The notes under the pieces were generated by a model, which was not told the origin of the DNA, ran no database searches, and saw only the letters and a list, made by a program, of their open reading frames with translations. From Sporosarcina luteola (GTDB taxonomy: Bacteria; Bacillota; Bacilli; Bacillales_A; Planococcaceae), in NCBI RefSeq assembly GCF_023715245.1, contig NZ_JAMBNV010000002.1, forward strand, positions 433,595 through 497,594: DNA of 64,000 nt, given 5' to 3'. The translations under genes were made by a program, and so were the position numbers. Positions 36,259 to 45,117 of the stretch are shown piece by piece (positions within the stretch are counted from its first letter, which is position 1; each line of letters starts with the position of its first letter).

Positions 36259-37200
36259 TTACTTCAAGTTGTCTTTTCCGATCCAAGCACGGATATTCAC
36301 GCCTATATCAAGTATGCCAAGAAGTGTGGTTATTGGACTGAAAAGCAATGCGAAAATAGTGGAAAGTACCGTGACAAAAGTAGGCATTTTCATTTTATAC
36401 ATAAAATAGTGAATCAATGCCAACCCTTGCACTAGTAAAAGAAACCGTAAAATAATCGTTGCATTGACATAAAGCAAATAAGCCGAGGAATCCGGTTTCA
36501 ATTCCATCATCCAAGGAAGTATAATGATCAGCCCGTATACGAAAATCGTAATGACAGGCAGCTTCATCTCCCGGAATGGCGGAAACACAGGCACTTGATG
36601 GCCAAGTCTGCGGAGCATCTCGAAATTGGGGATCACCATGATGAATGTAAACACATACACCGACAGGATGAACATAGCCGGAATGGCAGAGCGGTACATA
36701 GTGAACGCCTCTCCCACTATTTTTTCATAGTTTTCCGGAAGTGCACCTAAACTTTCGAGCGACGCCTTGAATTGCGTCTCCGATTCCTTCAGCATCGTCA
36801 TCAGACTGTCGATCGCATTGACTTCAAAAACAAGCGCGGCTATGAGATAAACCAATATACCTGTTATGATGAAAAATAATCCCGATGCCATGAACGTGTA
36901 AAGCTTGGATTTACCCAACAGTACCGATTCGGCAACCAGGAAGGCAAGTACCCCGAACATCACAGCGAAAGGCACTAATAAAATGCCCCCAACAATAAGG
37001 GACAGCATTGCCCCTGCAATCGCCACGAAAATCGTCGAGCTTCTGTCATAACGCAGCCGATAAAGAATGATCGGCAACGGAATGAATATCATAATGATGC
37101 TTCCAAGGAAAGGGATGAAGAATGCCCCCGCCAGAAGTATCGTGAACAATGCGAGCATCATCGCACCGTATGTTATTTTTCGAGATTGGTCCTGCATCAT
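36259..37200 (-). CDS. yybS: YybS family (DUF2232) membrane protein
   Basis: A 313-residue membrane protein with about eight helices, in the conserved yybS-gdpP-rplI-dnaB order. The start at 37200 has RBS GGAGGAACAG in the right place; the earlier Met at 37221 is upstream of it. DUF2232 proteins resemble S-component-like or export membrane proteins; the function is unknown. Confidence 0.9.
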   Translation of the reverse strand: MMQDQSRKITYGAMMLALFTILLAGAFFIPFLGSIIMIFIPLPIILYRLRYDRSSTIFVAIAGAMLSLIVGGILLVPFAVMFGVLAFLVAESVLLGKSKLYTFMASGLFFIITGILVYLIAALVFEVNAIDSLMTMLKESETQFKASLESLGALPENYEKIVGEAFTMYRSAIPAMFILSVYVFTFIMVIPNFEMLRRLGHQVPVFPPFREMKLPVITIFVYGLIIILPWMMELKPDSSAYLLYVNATIILRFLLLVQGLALIHYFMYKMKMPTFVTVLSTIFALLFSPITTLLGILDIGVNIRAWIGKDNLK

Positions 37201-37360
37201 TCTGTTCCTCCGTCCAGTCAATGGACTTAGTATTTTCTATCTCCTCATTGAAAGTGAGTTCTTATAATTGTATCATGATTGCCGCCGATTAACCAAAAGA
37301 CAGGATGACTTCCTGTCCAACACACAGCAGACAGTCCGCGTCGGTTTCCATCTGACAAAT

Positions 37361-37480
37361 ACGCATAACTTCTTCGAATCACGCATAAACGCCATCAAAC
37401 ACGCATATTTCCCAGGAAACACTCATAACCGTCCGCAAACACGCATAAACCTTCCCAAAGACGCATAAAAAGGAAATTCA
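37361..37480 (+). repeat. Phased 20-bp repeat array, six units (rpsR-yybS gap)
   Basis: The core ACGCATAA (variants ACGCATAT, ACTCATAA) begins at 37361, 37381, 37401, 37421, 37441 and 37461, a strict 20-bp spacing. A weaker second motif (CAAAC or GAAAC) closes units 2-4. The unit interiors vary freely. It ends at the rpsR terminator. Non-coding on both strands as far as I can see. Confidence 0.85.
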
Positions 37481-37527
37481 AAAAACCGCCCAGAGACCGG
37501 AAATGCCGGTATCACAAGGCGGTTTAA
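37481..37527 (-). terminator. Terminator after the rpsF-ssb-rpsR operon
   Basis: AAACCGCC/GGCGGTTT outer stem with an inner ACCGG/CCGGT stem. On the minus strand T5 follows. Confidence 0.85.
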
Positions 37528-37537
37528 ATAGTATTTC

Positions 37538-37774
37538 TTATCTTTCTTCCGAAACGAACGGAAGAAGTGCCATAATACGAGCACGTTTAATAGCAGACGT
37601 TAATTTACGTTGATATTTTGCGCTTGTACCAGTTACACGGCGAGGCAAGATCTTTCCACGTTCAGAAACGAATTTCTTAAGTAGGTCAGTATCTTTATAA
37701 TCGATATGTGTAATGTTATTCGAATTAAAATAGCAGACTTTACGACGTCTTTTACCTCCACGGCGTGGTGCCAT
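37538..37774 (-). CDS. rpsR: 30S ribosomal protein S18
   Basis: A 78-residue S18, very basic at its N-terminus (RRGGKRRRK), with the conserved core [20 protein letters not shown] and [20 protein letters not shown]. It forms a heterodimer with S6 on 16S rRNA. It is the last gene of rpsF-ssb-rpsR, 44 nt after ssb. Confidence 0.98.
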   Translation of the reverse strand: MAPRRGGKRRRKVCYFNSNNITHIDYKDTDLLKKFVSERGKILPRRVTGTSAKYQRKLTSAIKRARIMALLPFVSEER

Positions 37775-37818
37775 ATCGCTTTCCCTCCTTACTTGACTAC
37801 GTTACCGACAATTCTCTA

Positions 37819-38331
37819 TTAGAACGGCAGATCATCATCCGATACTTCTATCGGACCACTGCCCGTTGAAAATGGATCATTGTCAGTACGTGTATAATTT
37901 TGTTGTTGAGCTGGTTGTTGATATTGCTGGTTCGGCTGCTGATTCTGATAATAAGGTTGTTCGTTCTGTGGTGCACCACCATAAGCAGCTCCAGATCTCT
38001 CAGCATTTGCACTGCGCGGTTCAAGGAACTGCACGCTGTCCGCTACGACTTCTGTCATAAAGACACGTTTGCCGTCTTGTCCATCGAAGCTGCTCGTTTG
38101 GATGCGGCCTTCGATCCCAGCAAGACTTCCTTTACGTAAAAAGTTCGCAGTGTTTTCCGCCTGTTTCCTCCAAGTGACACAGTTGATGAAATCAGCTTCA
38201 CGCTCTCCTGATTGGCTAGAGAACGTCCGATTCACCGCTAGCGTAAAACGCGTTACCGCGATTCCGCTCTGCGTGTACTTGAGTTCAGGATCTTTTGTCA
38301 ATCGGCCGACTAAAACGACACGGTTAATCAT
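37819..38331 (-). CDS. ssb: Single-stranded DNA-binding protein
   Basis: A 170-residue SSB with an N-terminal OB fold ([20 protein letters not shown], then [18 protein letters not shown]), a Gln/Tyr/Asn-rich linker (about 120-155) and the acidic C-terminal tip DDDLPF that recruits replication and repair proteins. The start at 38331 has RBS GGGAGGTTG upstream; the frame from 38367 is rejected. Confidence 0.97.
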   Translation of the reverse strand: MINRVVLVGRLTKDPELKYTQSGIAVTRFTLAVNRTFSSQSGEREADFINCVTWRKQAENTANFLRKGSLAGIEGRIQTSSFDGQDGKRVFMTEVVADSVQFLEPRSANAERSGAAYGGAPQNEQPYYQNQQPNQQYQQPAQQQNYTRTDNDPFSTGSGPIEVSDDDLPF

Positions 38332-38401
38332 CAGAATGCAACCTCCCTCATCATTTTCAAGTTCCACCTTTTAACGGTACTGCATTTCGTTCTTCTATGG
38401 A

Positions 38402-38689
38402 TTAGTTGTCCAGACGAACAGCCATATGACGAATGATAGCTTCGTTGATGTTCGCAAGACGTGTAAATTCATCGATTGCTGCAGTGTCTGCATTAGCTGT
38501 TACCAATTGGTAGTAGCCTTCACGCAAGTCGTCGATTTCGTATGCAAGACGACGCTTGCCCCACTCTTTCGACTCGATGATTTCCGCTCCGTTTGAAGTT
38601 AGGATGTCATCGAAACGAGTGATCAATGCTTTTTTCGCTTCATCTTCTACTGTTGGACGGATGATGTACATGATTTCGTACTTTCTCAT
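38402..38689 (-). CDS. rpsF: 30S ribosomal protein S6
   Basis: A 95-residue S6 ([19 protein letters not shown], then [20 protein letters not shown]). It is the first gene of the S6-SSB-S18 operon. RBS AAGGAGGTGAC precedes the ATG. A leader motif for S6:S18 feedback seems to lie just upstream. Confidence 0.98.
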   Translation of the reverse strand: MRKYEIMYIIRPTVEDEAKKALITRFDDILTSNGAEIIESKEWGKRRLAYEIDDLREGYYQLVTANADTAAIDEFTRLANINEAIIRHMAVRLDN

Positions 38690-38699
38690 CTTTAGTCAC

Positions 38700-38750
38700 C
38701 TCCTTATGGACTTTGGCCCACTTGTTACGGCGGGCAAGGAGTAAGTAATG
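38700..38750 (-). promoter_or_regulatory. Candidate S6:S18 autoregulatory leader motif
   Basis: In the rpsF leader, minus strand, GCCC and GGGC (38735-38716) close a loop that contains CCGTAACAAG, within a longer stem of TACTCCTTG against CATAAGGAGG. A CCG-bearing hairpin resembling the S6:S18 site of 16S rRNA is the known feedback element for this operon in many bacteria. The assignment rests on position and the small motif only. Confidence 0.5.
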
Positions 38751-38818
38751 TTTATTACTCACATCATCATATTTTAACATGATGTCTTCATACAATCAAC
38801 TATTAAATATAGTTAATC

Positions 38819-38945
38819 GGATTTACGCTGCAGGCGGTCGCTTTCCGGGGGGCGGGCGGTGAGCCTCCTCGGTCGCTTGCGCTCCACTGCGGGGTCTCAC
38901 CTGTCCCGCTGATCCCCCAGGAGACGCCGCCTTTCGCTTCAATCC
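38819..38945 (+). repeat. Dispersed GC-rich repeat, copy C
   Basis: A solitary copy in the rpsF-DUF3267 gap. Shared blocks with copies A and B are TCGCTTTCCGGGG, GAGCCTCCTC, CTGCGGGGTCT and CCCCCAGGAG. There is no transposase remnant beside it. The edges are sharp against AT-rich flanks. Confidence 0.8.
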
Positions 38946-39015
38946 TTGGCAAGTTCTTTTCAAACTATAAATCAACTTATCCAAGTCGTGTATAATTATA
39001 ATAAGAGGTGATCTG

Positions 39016-39576
39016 ATGAATAATATTACTGAACCAGACAAAATCATTGAAATCGACTTACCCACGGTTGCTAAGAGTGGCATGCTGCTTACCATTCTGA
39101 CGCTCATTGGATTGCTGGTTGTAGATGGTCTTATACAGCAGGAACTATCTTTCACTTTTTCCATCCGGAATGTTCTGTATTTCATTGTCGGTTATATATT
39201 CTTGATAATTCTTCATGAGCTTTTTCATCTTCTTGGTTTCAGGGTGTTTGGGAATGTACCTTGGAAGAGCATGATTATCGGAATGAATCTCAAGTTGGGT
39301 ATTGCTTATGCTACGACCAATCGGCTGATGACGAACCGGGCTATTCAGAAAGCGTTATTGCTTCCTTTTTGGACGACTGGCGTAGTACCAGCGATGATTG
39401 GATTAGTTACGAGTAATGGCATCTGGCTTGGTCTAGCCGCTTTTCTCATTGGCGGGGCTGCGGGTGACTTTGCAATGCATAAGGAACTGAAAAAATTCCC
39501 GGATGATTGGCTTGTAAAAGATGATCCCGAGTTGCCAAAGCTCTATCTGTTCAAACCTGATCGAAATATACAGTAA
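39016..39576 (+). CDS. DUF3267 putative membrane metalloprotease
   Basis: The 186 residues comprise about four membrane helices and an HExxH motif (ILHELFHLLGF, about residues 69-79), matching the DUF3267 family of putative zinc metallopeptidases. ATG at 39016 follows RBS AGAGGTGATC. It is a single gene, convergent with ychF, and shares a terminator with it. Substrate unknown. Confidence 0.82.
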   Translation: MNNITEPDKIIEIDLPTVAKSGMLLTILTLIGLLVVDGLIQQELSFTFSIRNVLYFIVGYIFLIILHELFHLLGFRVFGNVPWKSMIIGMNLKLGIAYATTNRLMTNRAIQKALLLPFWTTGVVPAMIGLVTSNGIWLGLAAFLIGGAAGDFAMHKELKKFPDDWLVKDDPELPKLYLFKPDRNIQ

Positions 39577-39617
39577 AACAACCGGAAAAGGATATCCCTT
39601 CTCCGGTTGTTTTTTCA
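39575..39617. terminator. Bidirectional terminator between the DUF3267 gene and ychF
   Basis: AAAACAACCGGA (39575-39586 region) pairs with TCCGGTTGTTTT. T-runs exist on both strands, so it serves both convergent genes. Confidence 0.88.
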
Positions 39618-39622
39618 TTTAT

Positions 39623-40723
39623 TTACACGTTAAATCTAAATAACATGACGTCTCCATCTTGGACGATGTATTCTTTACCTTCCAGACGGACTTTGCCTGC
39701 TTCTTTTGCAGCTGCCATGGAGCCTGCTTCTACAAGCGCATCATATGCCACTGTTTCTGCCCGGATGAAGCCGCGTTCGAAGTCTGTGTGAATGACGCCT
39801 GCACATTGCGGCGCTTTCATCCCTTTTCGGAATGTCCATGCGCGGACTTCTTGAACGCCTGCTGTGAAATATGTGGCGAGTCCTAGTAGATGATAAGATG
39901 CTTTGATGAGTTGATCGAGGCCAGATTCCTTGATGCCTAACTCTTCAAGGAACATCGCCTTCTCTTCGTCATCCAATTCAGCCATTTCTTCCTCGACTTT
40001 TGCACTGACGACAATCACTTCTGCATTGTCCTGCTTGGCAAATTCACGGACCGTTTTGACATACTCGTTTTCTTCCGCATCCGCAATTTCATCTTCGGAT
40101 ACGTTTGCAACGTAGAGCATTGGCTTAATCGTCAACAGGTGCATTCCTTTGATGAGCTGGAATTCTTCCGGCGTCAGTTCAACGGATCGAGCAGGCTTTT
40201 CGTTCTCGAAAGCATCCTTCAACTTCATTAGCACTGGTTCTTCAGCCATTGAATCCTTGTCTTTCTGCTTTGCCATTTTGGAGACGCGTGTCAATCGCTT
40301 GTCCACGCTTTCCATATCAGCAAGGATCAGTTCCAAGTTGATGACTTCGATATCGTCAATCGGATTTACTTTCCCTGATACATGTGTAATATTTTCATCG
40401 TCAAAACAACGGACGACTTGGCAGATTGCATCGACTTCGCGGATATGGGAGAGAAACTTATTTCCTAATCCTTCCCCTTTGCTCGCCCCTTCTACAATCC
40501 CTGCAATATCTGTGAATTCAAAAGCTGTCGGCACTGTCTTTTTCGGTACGACAAGCTCTGTTAATTTTTGAAGCCTTTCATCGGGCACTTCTACAATCCC
40601 GACGTTCGGATCGATTGTACAGAACGGATAGTTGGCAGCCTCTGCTCCCGCCTTCGTTATTGCGTTGAATAGAGTCGACTTTCCGACGTTCGGCAAACCA
40701 ACGATACCTGCTGTTAACGCCAT
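39623..40723 (-). CDS. ychF: Redox-regulated ATPase/GTPase YchF (Obg family)
   Basis: A 366-residue YchF (YyaF in B. subtilis) with P-loop [13 protein letters not shown] (residues 8-20), switch [22 protein letters not shown], the NxxE-type nucleotide motif that gives this family ATP preference, a coiled coil (about 130-200) and a C-terminal TGS domain. It binds ribosomes and affects translation and stress responses. It sits upstream of rpsF in the usual Bacillales order, here with the DUF3267 gene in between. Confidence 0.97.
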   Translation of the reverse strand: MALTAGIVGLPNVGKSTLFNAITKAGAEAANYPFCTIDPNVGIVEVPDERLQKLTELVVPKKTVPTAFEFTDIAGIVEGASKGEGLGNKFLSHIREVDAICQVVRCFDDENITHVSGKVNPIDDIEVINLELILADMESVDKRLTRVSKMAKQKDKDSMAEEPVLMKLKDAFENEKPARSVELTPEEFQLIKGMHLLTIKPMLYVANVSEDEIADAEENEYVKTVREFAKQDNAEVIVVSAKVEEEMAELDDEEKAMFLEELGIKESGLDQLIKASYHLLGLATYFTAGVQEVRAWTFRKGMKAPQCAGVIHTDFERGFIRAETVAYDALVEAGSMAAAKEAGKVRLEGKEYIVQDGDVMLFRFNV

Positions 40724-40804
40724 TTATTTCCCAACCTTTCATATAGGTCAATTTCATAATCATCTTTGCAACTCTTCTATTATAAGAATAGTTGGCGTTC
40801 CTGT

Positions 40805-41008
40805 CTAATTTTGTTCAGCTTCCGCTTTGACAAGCACCTTTTTCATCTTCTTTGCAAATTCATTTCGTGGGATCATTACACTATGGCCACAGCCTTCGCA
40901 TTTGATCCGGATGTCAGCACCCATGCGGATGATTTTCCAAGCATTTGTTCCGCATGGATGCGGCTTTTTCATTTCCACGACGTCTTTCAACTGAAACTCT
41001 TTCTCCAC
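40805..41008 (-). CDS. DUF951 family small protein
   Basis: A 67-residue protein with the DUF951 pattern: VEMKKPHPCGTNAWKIIRMGADIRIKCEGC spans its core, with three cysteines that could bind zinc. Start GTG at 41008 lies 11 nt from RBS AAGGAG; the ATG eight nt upstream is out of frame. It corresponds to yyzM, between ychF and the mscS-like gene in B. subtilis order. Function unknown; possibly nucleic-acid binding. Confidence 0.88.
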   Translation of the reverse strand: MEKEFQLKDVVEMKKPHPCGTNAWKIIRMGADIRIKCEGCGHSVMIPRNEFAKKMKKVLVKAEAEQN

Positions 41009-41033
41009 CGTTCATCTCACTCCTTCCTTGCCC

Positions 41034-41933
41034 CTACTGGTTATCAAATGATTTTGACACGAGCATAGGATATGGAATCTCGATTCCTTCCTGCTCTAAA
41101 TGTTTTTTTATGCCCATGCTTATGTTCCTTGCAGTATCGAAATGACGCATCGGTTTCGTTTCCACGATTATCCGTTCAATGACTGAGTCCTCCGTGAAAT
41201 CATGAGCACCAATCAATTTCGGATTTCCTAAAAGATCGGGGTTGTCCTTGCTCATCGACTTAAGATAAGCTTCGATCGACTTTTCGACTTTCTCGACGCC
41301 AAGTTCAAATGGAATAGTGACGTCTACAATGGCCAATGAGTTTTTCAATGAATAATTAACGACTTGTGCAATTGTTCCATTCGGCAATATGAAAATTTCA
41401 CCTGTAAAGTTTTTAATTTTCGTTGTCCGCAAACCGATTTCTTCCACCCTGCCTTCAGCCGTGCCAATTTTAACGTAATCCCCCACTGAAAATTGGTCTT
41501 CGAATAGGATGAAGAATCCTGAAATGACGTCTTTCACAAGGCTTTGCGCTCCAAAACCGACAGCGAGCCCCAAAACCCCTGCTCCTGCCAGAAGCCCTTT
41601 CACATCGATGTTAAACTCCTGTAGAACAGCCAGGATTGCAGAAAAATAGACGATATAGCTGAGCGCGTTCTCGAGTAGTTTATGTAAGGTCTGTTCCCGT
41701 CGCTCCTCTTTACGAATAGGTCCTTTTAATTTGATTCTGAAAATCCTTCTAATAATATACTTGCCGACATGAACGACAAGTATAGCTAGTGTGATAATAA
41801 AGAAAATCTTAATAGCAAGCATTCCAATATGGAACCATGTTTCCTCAGAGAAGATGAACCTGCCGATTCTCTCCGTTTCTTCATCTAGGAACATTCTTTT
41901 CATACTCTCTAGTAATGCATTTGTCATCCGCAT
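41034..41933 (-). CDS. MscS-type mechanosensitive ion channel
   Basis: The 299 residues have three membrane helices (about 32-53, 80-105, 108-130) and a Gly/Ala-rich pore helix (LLAGAGVLGLAVGFGAQSLVKDVISGFFI, about 113-141). A beta-domain (YVKIGTAEGRVEEIGLRTTKIKNFTG) and a C-terminal alpha/beta domain follow. It releases osmolytes under hypo-osmotic stress. It is in the yyaF-yyzM neighbourhood, 25 nt upstream of the DUF951 gene. Confidence 0.92.
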   Translation of the reverse strand: MRMTNALLESMKRMFLDEETERIGRFIFSEETWFHIGMLAIKIFFIITLAILVVHVGKYIIRRIFRIKLKGPIRKEERREQTLHKLLENALSYIVYFSAILAVLQEFNIDVKGLLAGAGVLGLAVGFGAQSLVKDVISGFFILFEDQFSVGDYVKIGTAEGRVEEIGLRTTKIKNFTGEIFILPNGTIAQVVNYSLKNSLAIVDVTIPFELGVEKVEKSIEAYLKSMSKDNPDLLGNPKLIGAHDFTEDSVIERIIVETKPMRHFDTARNISMGIKKHLEQEGIEIPYPMLVSKSFDNQ

Positions 41934-42019
41934 CTTACCTTTCCGTATAAATCCCCATGAAGCCGCGTATACTGCTACACAATCAATTATTGAACTATTT
42001 ATGAGAATGGAGTTTTGTC

Positions 42020-42598
42020 ATGCACACAACACTTTCCACAGAATATGATTATCGTCTTCATTATAATGAAACCGGCGCAGTTTGGAAGCTCAGCACTTAT
42101 TTCCTTGAACAAATCCCTTTTCATGAAGATTCTTTAACCTTCTTTTGTATTGGAACGGATCGATCCACGGGAGATGCATTAGGTCCGTTGACTGGATCCC
42201 ACTTAGCCGAATCGTTATTATTTCCATTCAACGTCGTCGGGACATTGGAAAAGCCTTTACATGCTCTTAATTTACAACAACAATTGGATGAACTGCAATC
42301 GAGGGAACCATCCTCTTTCATCGTTGCAATTGATGCATGCTTAGGTAGAAGCGACTCAATCGGCCACTTGCTATTTCATCAAGGGCCTCTCTATCCCGGC
42401 AAAGCCGTCGGAAAAGAATTACCACCCGTCGGTAATTTATCCATCAAAGGTGTCGTTAACATTTCAGGTTTCATGGAACAAGCTGTCCTGCAGAGCACAC
42501 GACTGCATCTTCCTTTTGAGATGAGCAGAATCATTTCCCGTTCTCTTCAACTTGCCTATGGAAGATTCAAAACAGGTAATGAACGACTGTCACAATAA
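42020..42598 (+). CDS. yyaC: Spore protease-related YyaC protein
   Basis: A 192-residue YyaC-family protein, related in fold to the Gpr germination protease/hydrogenase-maturation group; typical segments are FFCIGTDRSTGDALGPLTGS (about 41-60) and AIDACLGR. In B. subtilis yyaC lies beside spo0J and is sporulation-expressed. Its 3' end overlaps the convergent DUF554 gene by 32 nt and no terminator lies between. Confidence 0.9.
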   Translation: MHTTLSTEYDYRLHYNETGAVWKLSTYFLEQIPFHEDSLTFFCIGTDRSTGDALGPLTGSHLAESLLFPFNVVGTLEKPLHALNLQQQLDELQSREPSSFIVAIDACLGRSDSIGHLLFHQGPLYPGKAVGKELPPVGNLSIKGVVNISGFMEQAVLQSTRLHLPFEMSRIISRSLQLAYGRFKTGNERLSQ

Positions 42599-43274
42599 TA
42601 CCGACGACGGCGATGCCAGGAATGAGGTTCGCCACCCGGATTTTCGTTATGCCGATTAGATTCAATCCAATTCCTACGATCATTAAACCGCCTGTCGCTG
42701 TCATTTCTGAAATGAAAAATTGTAATAGGTCATCCGGTACAAAGCGGCTTATTTGCGTTGAAAATAGTGTGATGAGGCCTTGGTAGAGGAATACCGGAAC
42801 TGCGGAAACCATGACTCCAATGCCAAGCGTGGAGCTAAGGATGACAGAGGTGAATCCATCTATGATTCCCTTCATGATCAACACATCATGGTCACTTCGT
42901 AATCCACTGTCAATTGCTCCAATAATGGCCATTGAGCCGACAACGAAGATGAGTGTTGCAGTGACAAATCCTTGGGCAATACCAGGTCCTTCTTTTTTCG
43001 ATGGGAGCTTCCGTTCAATCCATTTTCCCAATTCATTTATTTTGTCATCGAGGTTCATCCATTCCCCAATGATTGCTCCAATAACGATGCTAATGATGAC
43101 AATCAAAATTTGGGTGCTTTCAAATGTCATTTGAATGCCGATTGCTGTGACCGCCAATCCGATTCCGTACATGACAGTCTCTTTCATCCGTTCAGGGATA
43201 TTATATAAAAAACGGCCAAGCAAAGCTCCGACCACGATAAGAAAGGCATTTACAATCGAACCGAATAAAATCAT
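42567..43274 (-). CDS. DUF554 membrane protein
   Basis: A 235-residue membrane protein with about seven helices, DUF554 family (like YdfK/YqgA); GSIVNAFLIVVGALLGRFL at the N-terminus and GTLG-type Gly-rich helices are typical. The start at 43274 has RBS GGAAGTG six nt upstream; the Met at 43289 is too early. It may be a transporter; substrate unknown. It lies directly after the parB terminator. Confidence 0.85.
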   Translation of the reverse strand: MILFGSIVNAFLIVVGALLGRFLYNIPERMKETVMYGIGLAVTAIGIQMTFESTQILIVIISIVIGAIIGEWMNLDDKINELGKWIERKLPSKKEGPGIAQGFVTATLIFVVGSMAIIGAIDSGLRSDHDVLIMKGIIDGFTSVILSSTLGIGVMVSAVPVFLYQGLITLFSTQISRFVPDDLLQFFISEMTATGGLMIVGIGLNLIGITKIRVANLIPGIAVVGIIVTVVHYLF

Positions 43275-43290
43275 CGTTTTCACTTCCATC

Positions 43291-43331
43291 TGTAAAAATA
43301 ATACCTATTTTGCAACAAGCAAAATAGGTAT
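43291..43331 (-). terminator. Terminator after parB
   Basis: Perfect 13-bp arms ATACCTATTTTGC (43301-43313) and GCAAAATAGGTAT (43319-43331), then TATTTTTACA on the minus strand. Confidence 0.9.
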
Positions 43332-43335
43332 AGGC

Positions 43336-44172
43336 TTATTCATTCAATAGTTCCAGGATTCTTTCAAGATCCTCTTCTGTGAAAAACTCAATCTCGATTT
43401 TACCTTTGTTCTTTGATTTCTTTATCGTCACATTCGTACCGAAATATTTCCTCAAATGCGACTCTTGCTCTTCAATGAAAATGTTTTTCTTTTCTGGTTT
43501 TGTTTCACGTGGAACATTTTCATTTAACTTATGGACTAGCTTCTCCAATTGACGGACATTCAATCCTTCGTTGATTGTTTTTTCTGCAATCAACAGAATT
43601 TGCTCCTTCTTTCGGAGTCCGAGCAATGTGCGCCCATGCCCCATTGATAGTTTCCCATCTGTAATCAAGTTGCGCACCTTTTCAGGCAAGCTGAGCAATC
43701 GGATATGGTTTGCTATATGTGGCCGGCTTTTACCTAGTCTGAATGCTAGTTGTTCCTGTGTAAGAGAAAGGTTATCCATTAGTTTCTGATAAGCTTCTGC
43801 TTCCTCAATCGGCGTTAAATCTTCACGTTGCAAGTTTTCAAGAATCGCTAATTCCATCGACTCTTCATCTGTCAGTTGACGGACGACTGCCGGAATCTCC
43901 GCCAACCCTGCAATCTTAGCAGCTCTGAATCGTCTTTCACCTACTACAATTTCATACATTGTCCCTACCTTTCGGACAATGATAGGCTGTAAAATTCCGT
44001 GTTCTTTGATTGATTCACTTAACTCATGGATTGCATTCTCATCAAATATCTTTCTTGGCTGGTACGGATTCACTGTAATACTTTTCAGACGAATGTTCTC
44101 GATGGACTCTGCTTTCGTTAACGACTCATCCGGAAATAAAGCGTTCAATCCTTTTCCAAGACCTTTAGCCAT
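43336..44172 (-). CDS. parB: Chromosome partitioning protein ParB/Spo0J
   Basis: The 278-residue CTPase and parS-binding clamp. Features are an N-terminal ParA-stimulating tail, the CTP-binding motifs (GERRFRAAKIAGL about residues 78-90, ENLQREDLTPIEEAEAY about 112-128), a helix-turn-helix (LTQEQLAFRLGKSRPHIANHIRLL) and a C-terminal dimer domain. It overlaps parA by 8 nt. A parS site lies inside the gene at 43501-43516, as in B. subtilis spo0J. Confidence 0.97.
   Translation of the reverse strand: MAKGLGKGLNALFPDESLTKAESIENIRLKSITVNPYQPRKIFDENAIHELSESIKEHGILQPIIVRKVGTMYEIVVGERRFRAAKIAGLAEIPAVVRQLTDEESMELAILENLQREDLTPIEEAEAYQKLMDNLSLTQEQLAFRLGKSRPHIANHIRLLSLPEKVRNLITDGKLSMGHGRTLLGLRKKEQILLIAEKTINEGLNVRQLEKLVHKLNENVPRETKPEKKNIFIEEQESHLRKYFGTNVTIKKSKNKGKIEIEFFTEEDLERILELLNE
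43501..43516. promoter_or_regulatory. parS: parS site inside parB
   Basis: TGTTTCACGTGGAACA, one mismatch from the perfect palindrome. B. subtilis has a parS in the same position within spo0J. Confidence 0.92.
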
Positions 44173-44926
44173 TGTGCACCACTTCCTTTGCCAGCTCTAA
44201 ATATACTTCCGCGCCTCTCGATCTTGAATCATAAATGATGATCGGCTCTCCGTGGCTTGGCGCTTCACTCAATCGTACATTTCGTGGAATAATCGTTCCG
44301 TACACTTTATCTTGAAAATATTTTTTCACTTCATCAATGACTTGAATCCCTAAATTTGTCCTGGCATCGAACATTGTTAATAGCACGCCATCAATCGAGA
44401 GACCTTCATTCAAATGCTTTTGGACAAGCCTGATGGTACTTAGTAATTGGCTCAATCCTTCCAATGCGTAATACTCACATTGAACCGGGATAATGACTGA
44501 GTCTGCAGCAGTCAAAGAATTGATAGTCAATAATCCTAAAGAAGGCGGGCAGTCAATAATAATATAATCATACAATTCCTTCGCTTCTTGGATTGCATGT
44601 TTCATCCGCACTTCCCTTGAAATGGTTGAAACGAGTTCAATCTCGGCCCCAGCTAAAGAAATGGTTGCCGGAACGATATCCAAGTTTTCCATCTTCGTCT
44701 GGTGAATAACTTCCTTTATATTGACATCATCGATTAACATATCGTAAATACATTGATGTACGTCACCTTTATTGACCCCTACCCCGCTCGTCGCATTCCC
44801 TTGCGGATCGGCATCTATCAATAGGATTTTTTTGCCGATATGAGCAAGGCAAGCACTAAGATTTACCGAAGTGGTTGTCTTACCAACTCCTCCTTTTTGA
44901 TTGGCAATGGCTATAATTTTACCCAC
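44165..44926 (-). CDS. parA: Chromosome partitioning ATPase ParA/Soj
   Basis: A 253-residue MinD/ParA ATPase with deviant Walker A KGGVGKTT, LIDADPQGNATSG and IIIDCPPSLGLLTINSL. It works with ParB on origin segregation and regulates DnaA. GTG at 44926 is chosen because it gives the exact length of B. subtilis Soj and has AGCAGGTG upstream; the ATG at 44950 lacks an RBS. Confidence 0.96.
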   Translation of the reverse strand: MGKIIAIANQKGGVGKTTTSVNLSACLAHIGKKILLIDADPQGNATSGVGVNKGDVHQCIYDMLIDDVNIKEVIHQTKMENLDIVPATISLAGAEIELVSTISREVRMKHAIQEAKELYDYIIIDCPPSLGLLTINSLTAADSVIIPVQCEYYALEGLSQLLSTIRLVQKHLNEGLSIDGVLLTMFDARTNLGIQVIDEVKKYFQDKVYGTIIPRNVRLSEAPSHGEPIIIYDSRSRGAEVYLELAKEVVHNG

Positions 44927-45049
44927 ACTTGCACCTGCTTTCTCACTCATCTATTAAACAGTTATCTTCAATAATGAATAGATTCATTCTATTTCTTTGA
45001 CTCTTTACTAGTTTATCAAAAAAACGTTGGTCGTGGTAAGGTATAGCAC

Positions 45050-45080
45050 AAAAAAACTCCTGCTTCATCCAAGCAAGAGT
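45050..45080 (-). terminator. Terminator after noc
   Basis: Minus-strand CTCTTGCTT/AAGCAGGAG stem followed by T7. It separates noc from parA, 192 nt apart. Confidence 0.88.
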
Positions 45081-45117
45081 GCGTCTCGCACATTTTACGA
45101 GAATATTATGTTGTTTT

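Noticed and set aside
37268..37468. 66-codon plus-strand ORF over the 20-bp array
   Set aside because: A 20-bp period would change frame at each unit, the ORF has no RBS, and the core appears on the other strand at 50580, where it is not coding.
37361..37480. Possible CRISPR array (regular repeats)
   Set aside because: The units are 20 bp with about 8 conserved bases; there is no conserved 24-37 bp repeat, no unique 30-bp spacers and no cas genes. The same holds for 50580.
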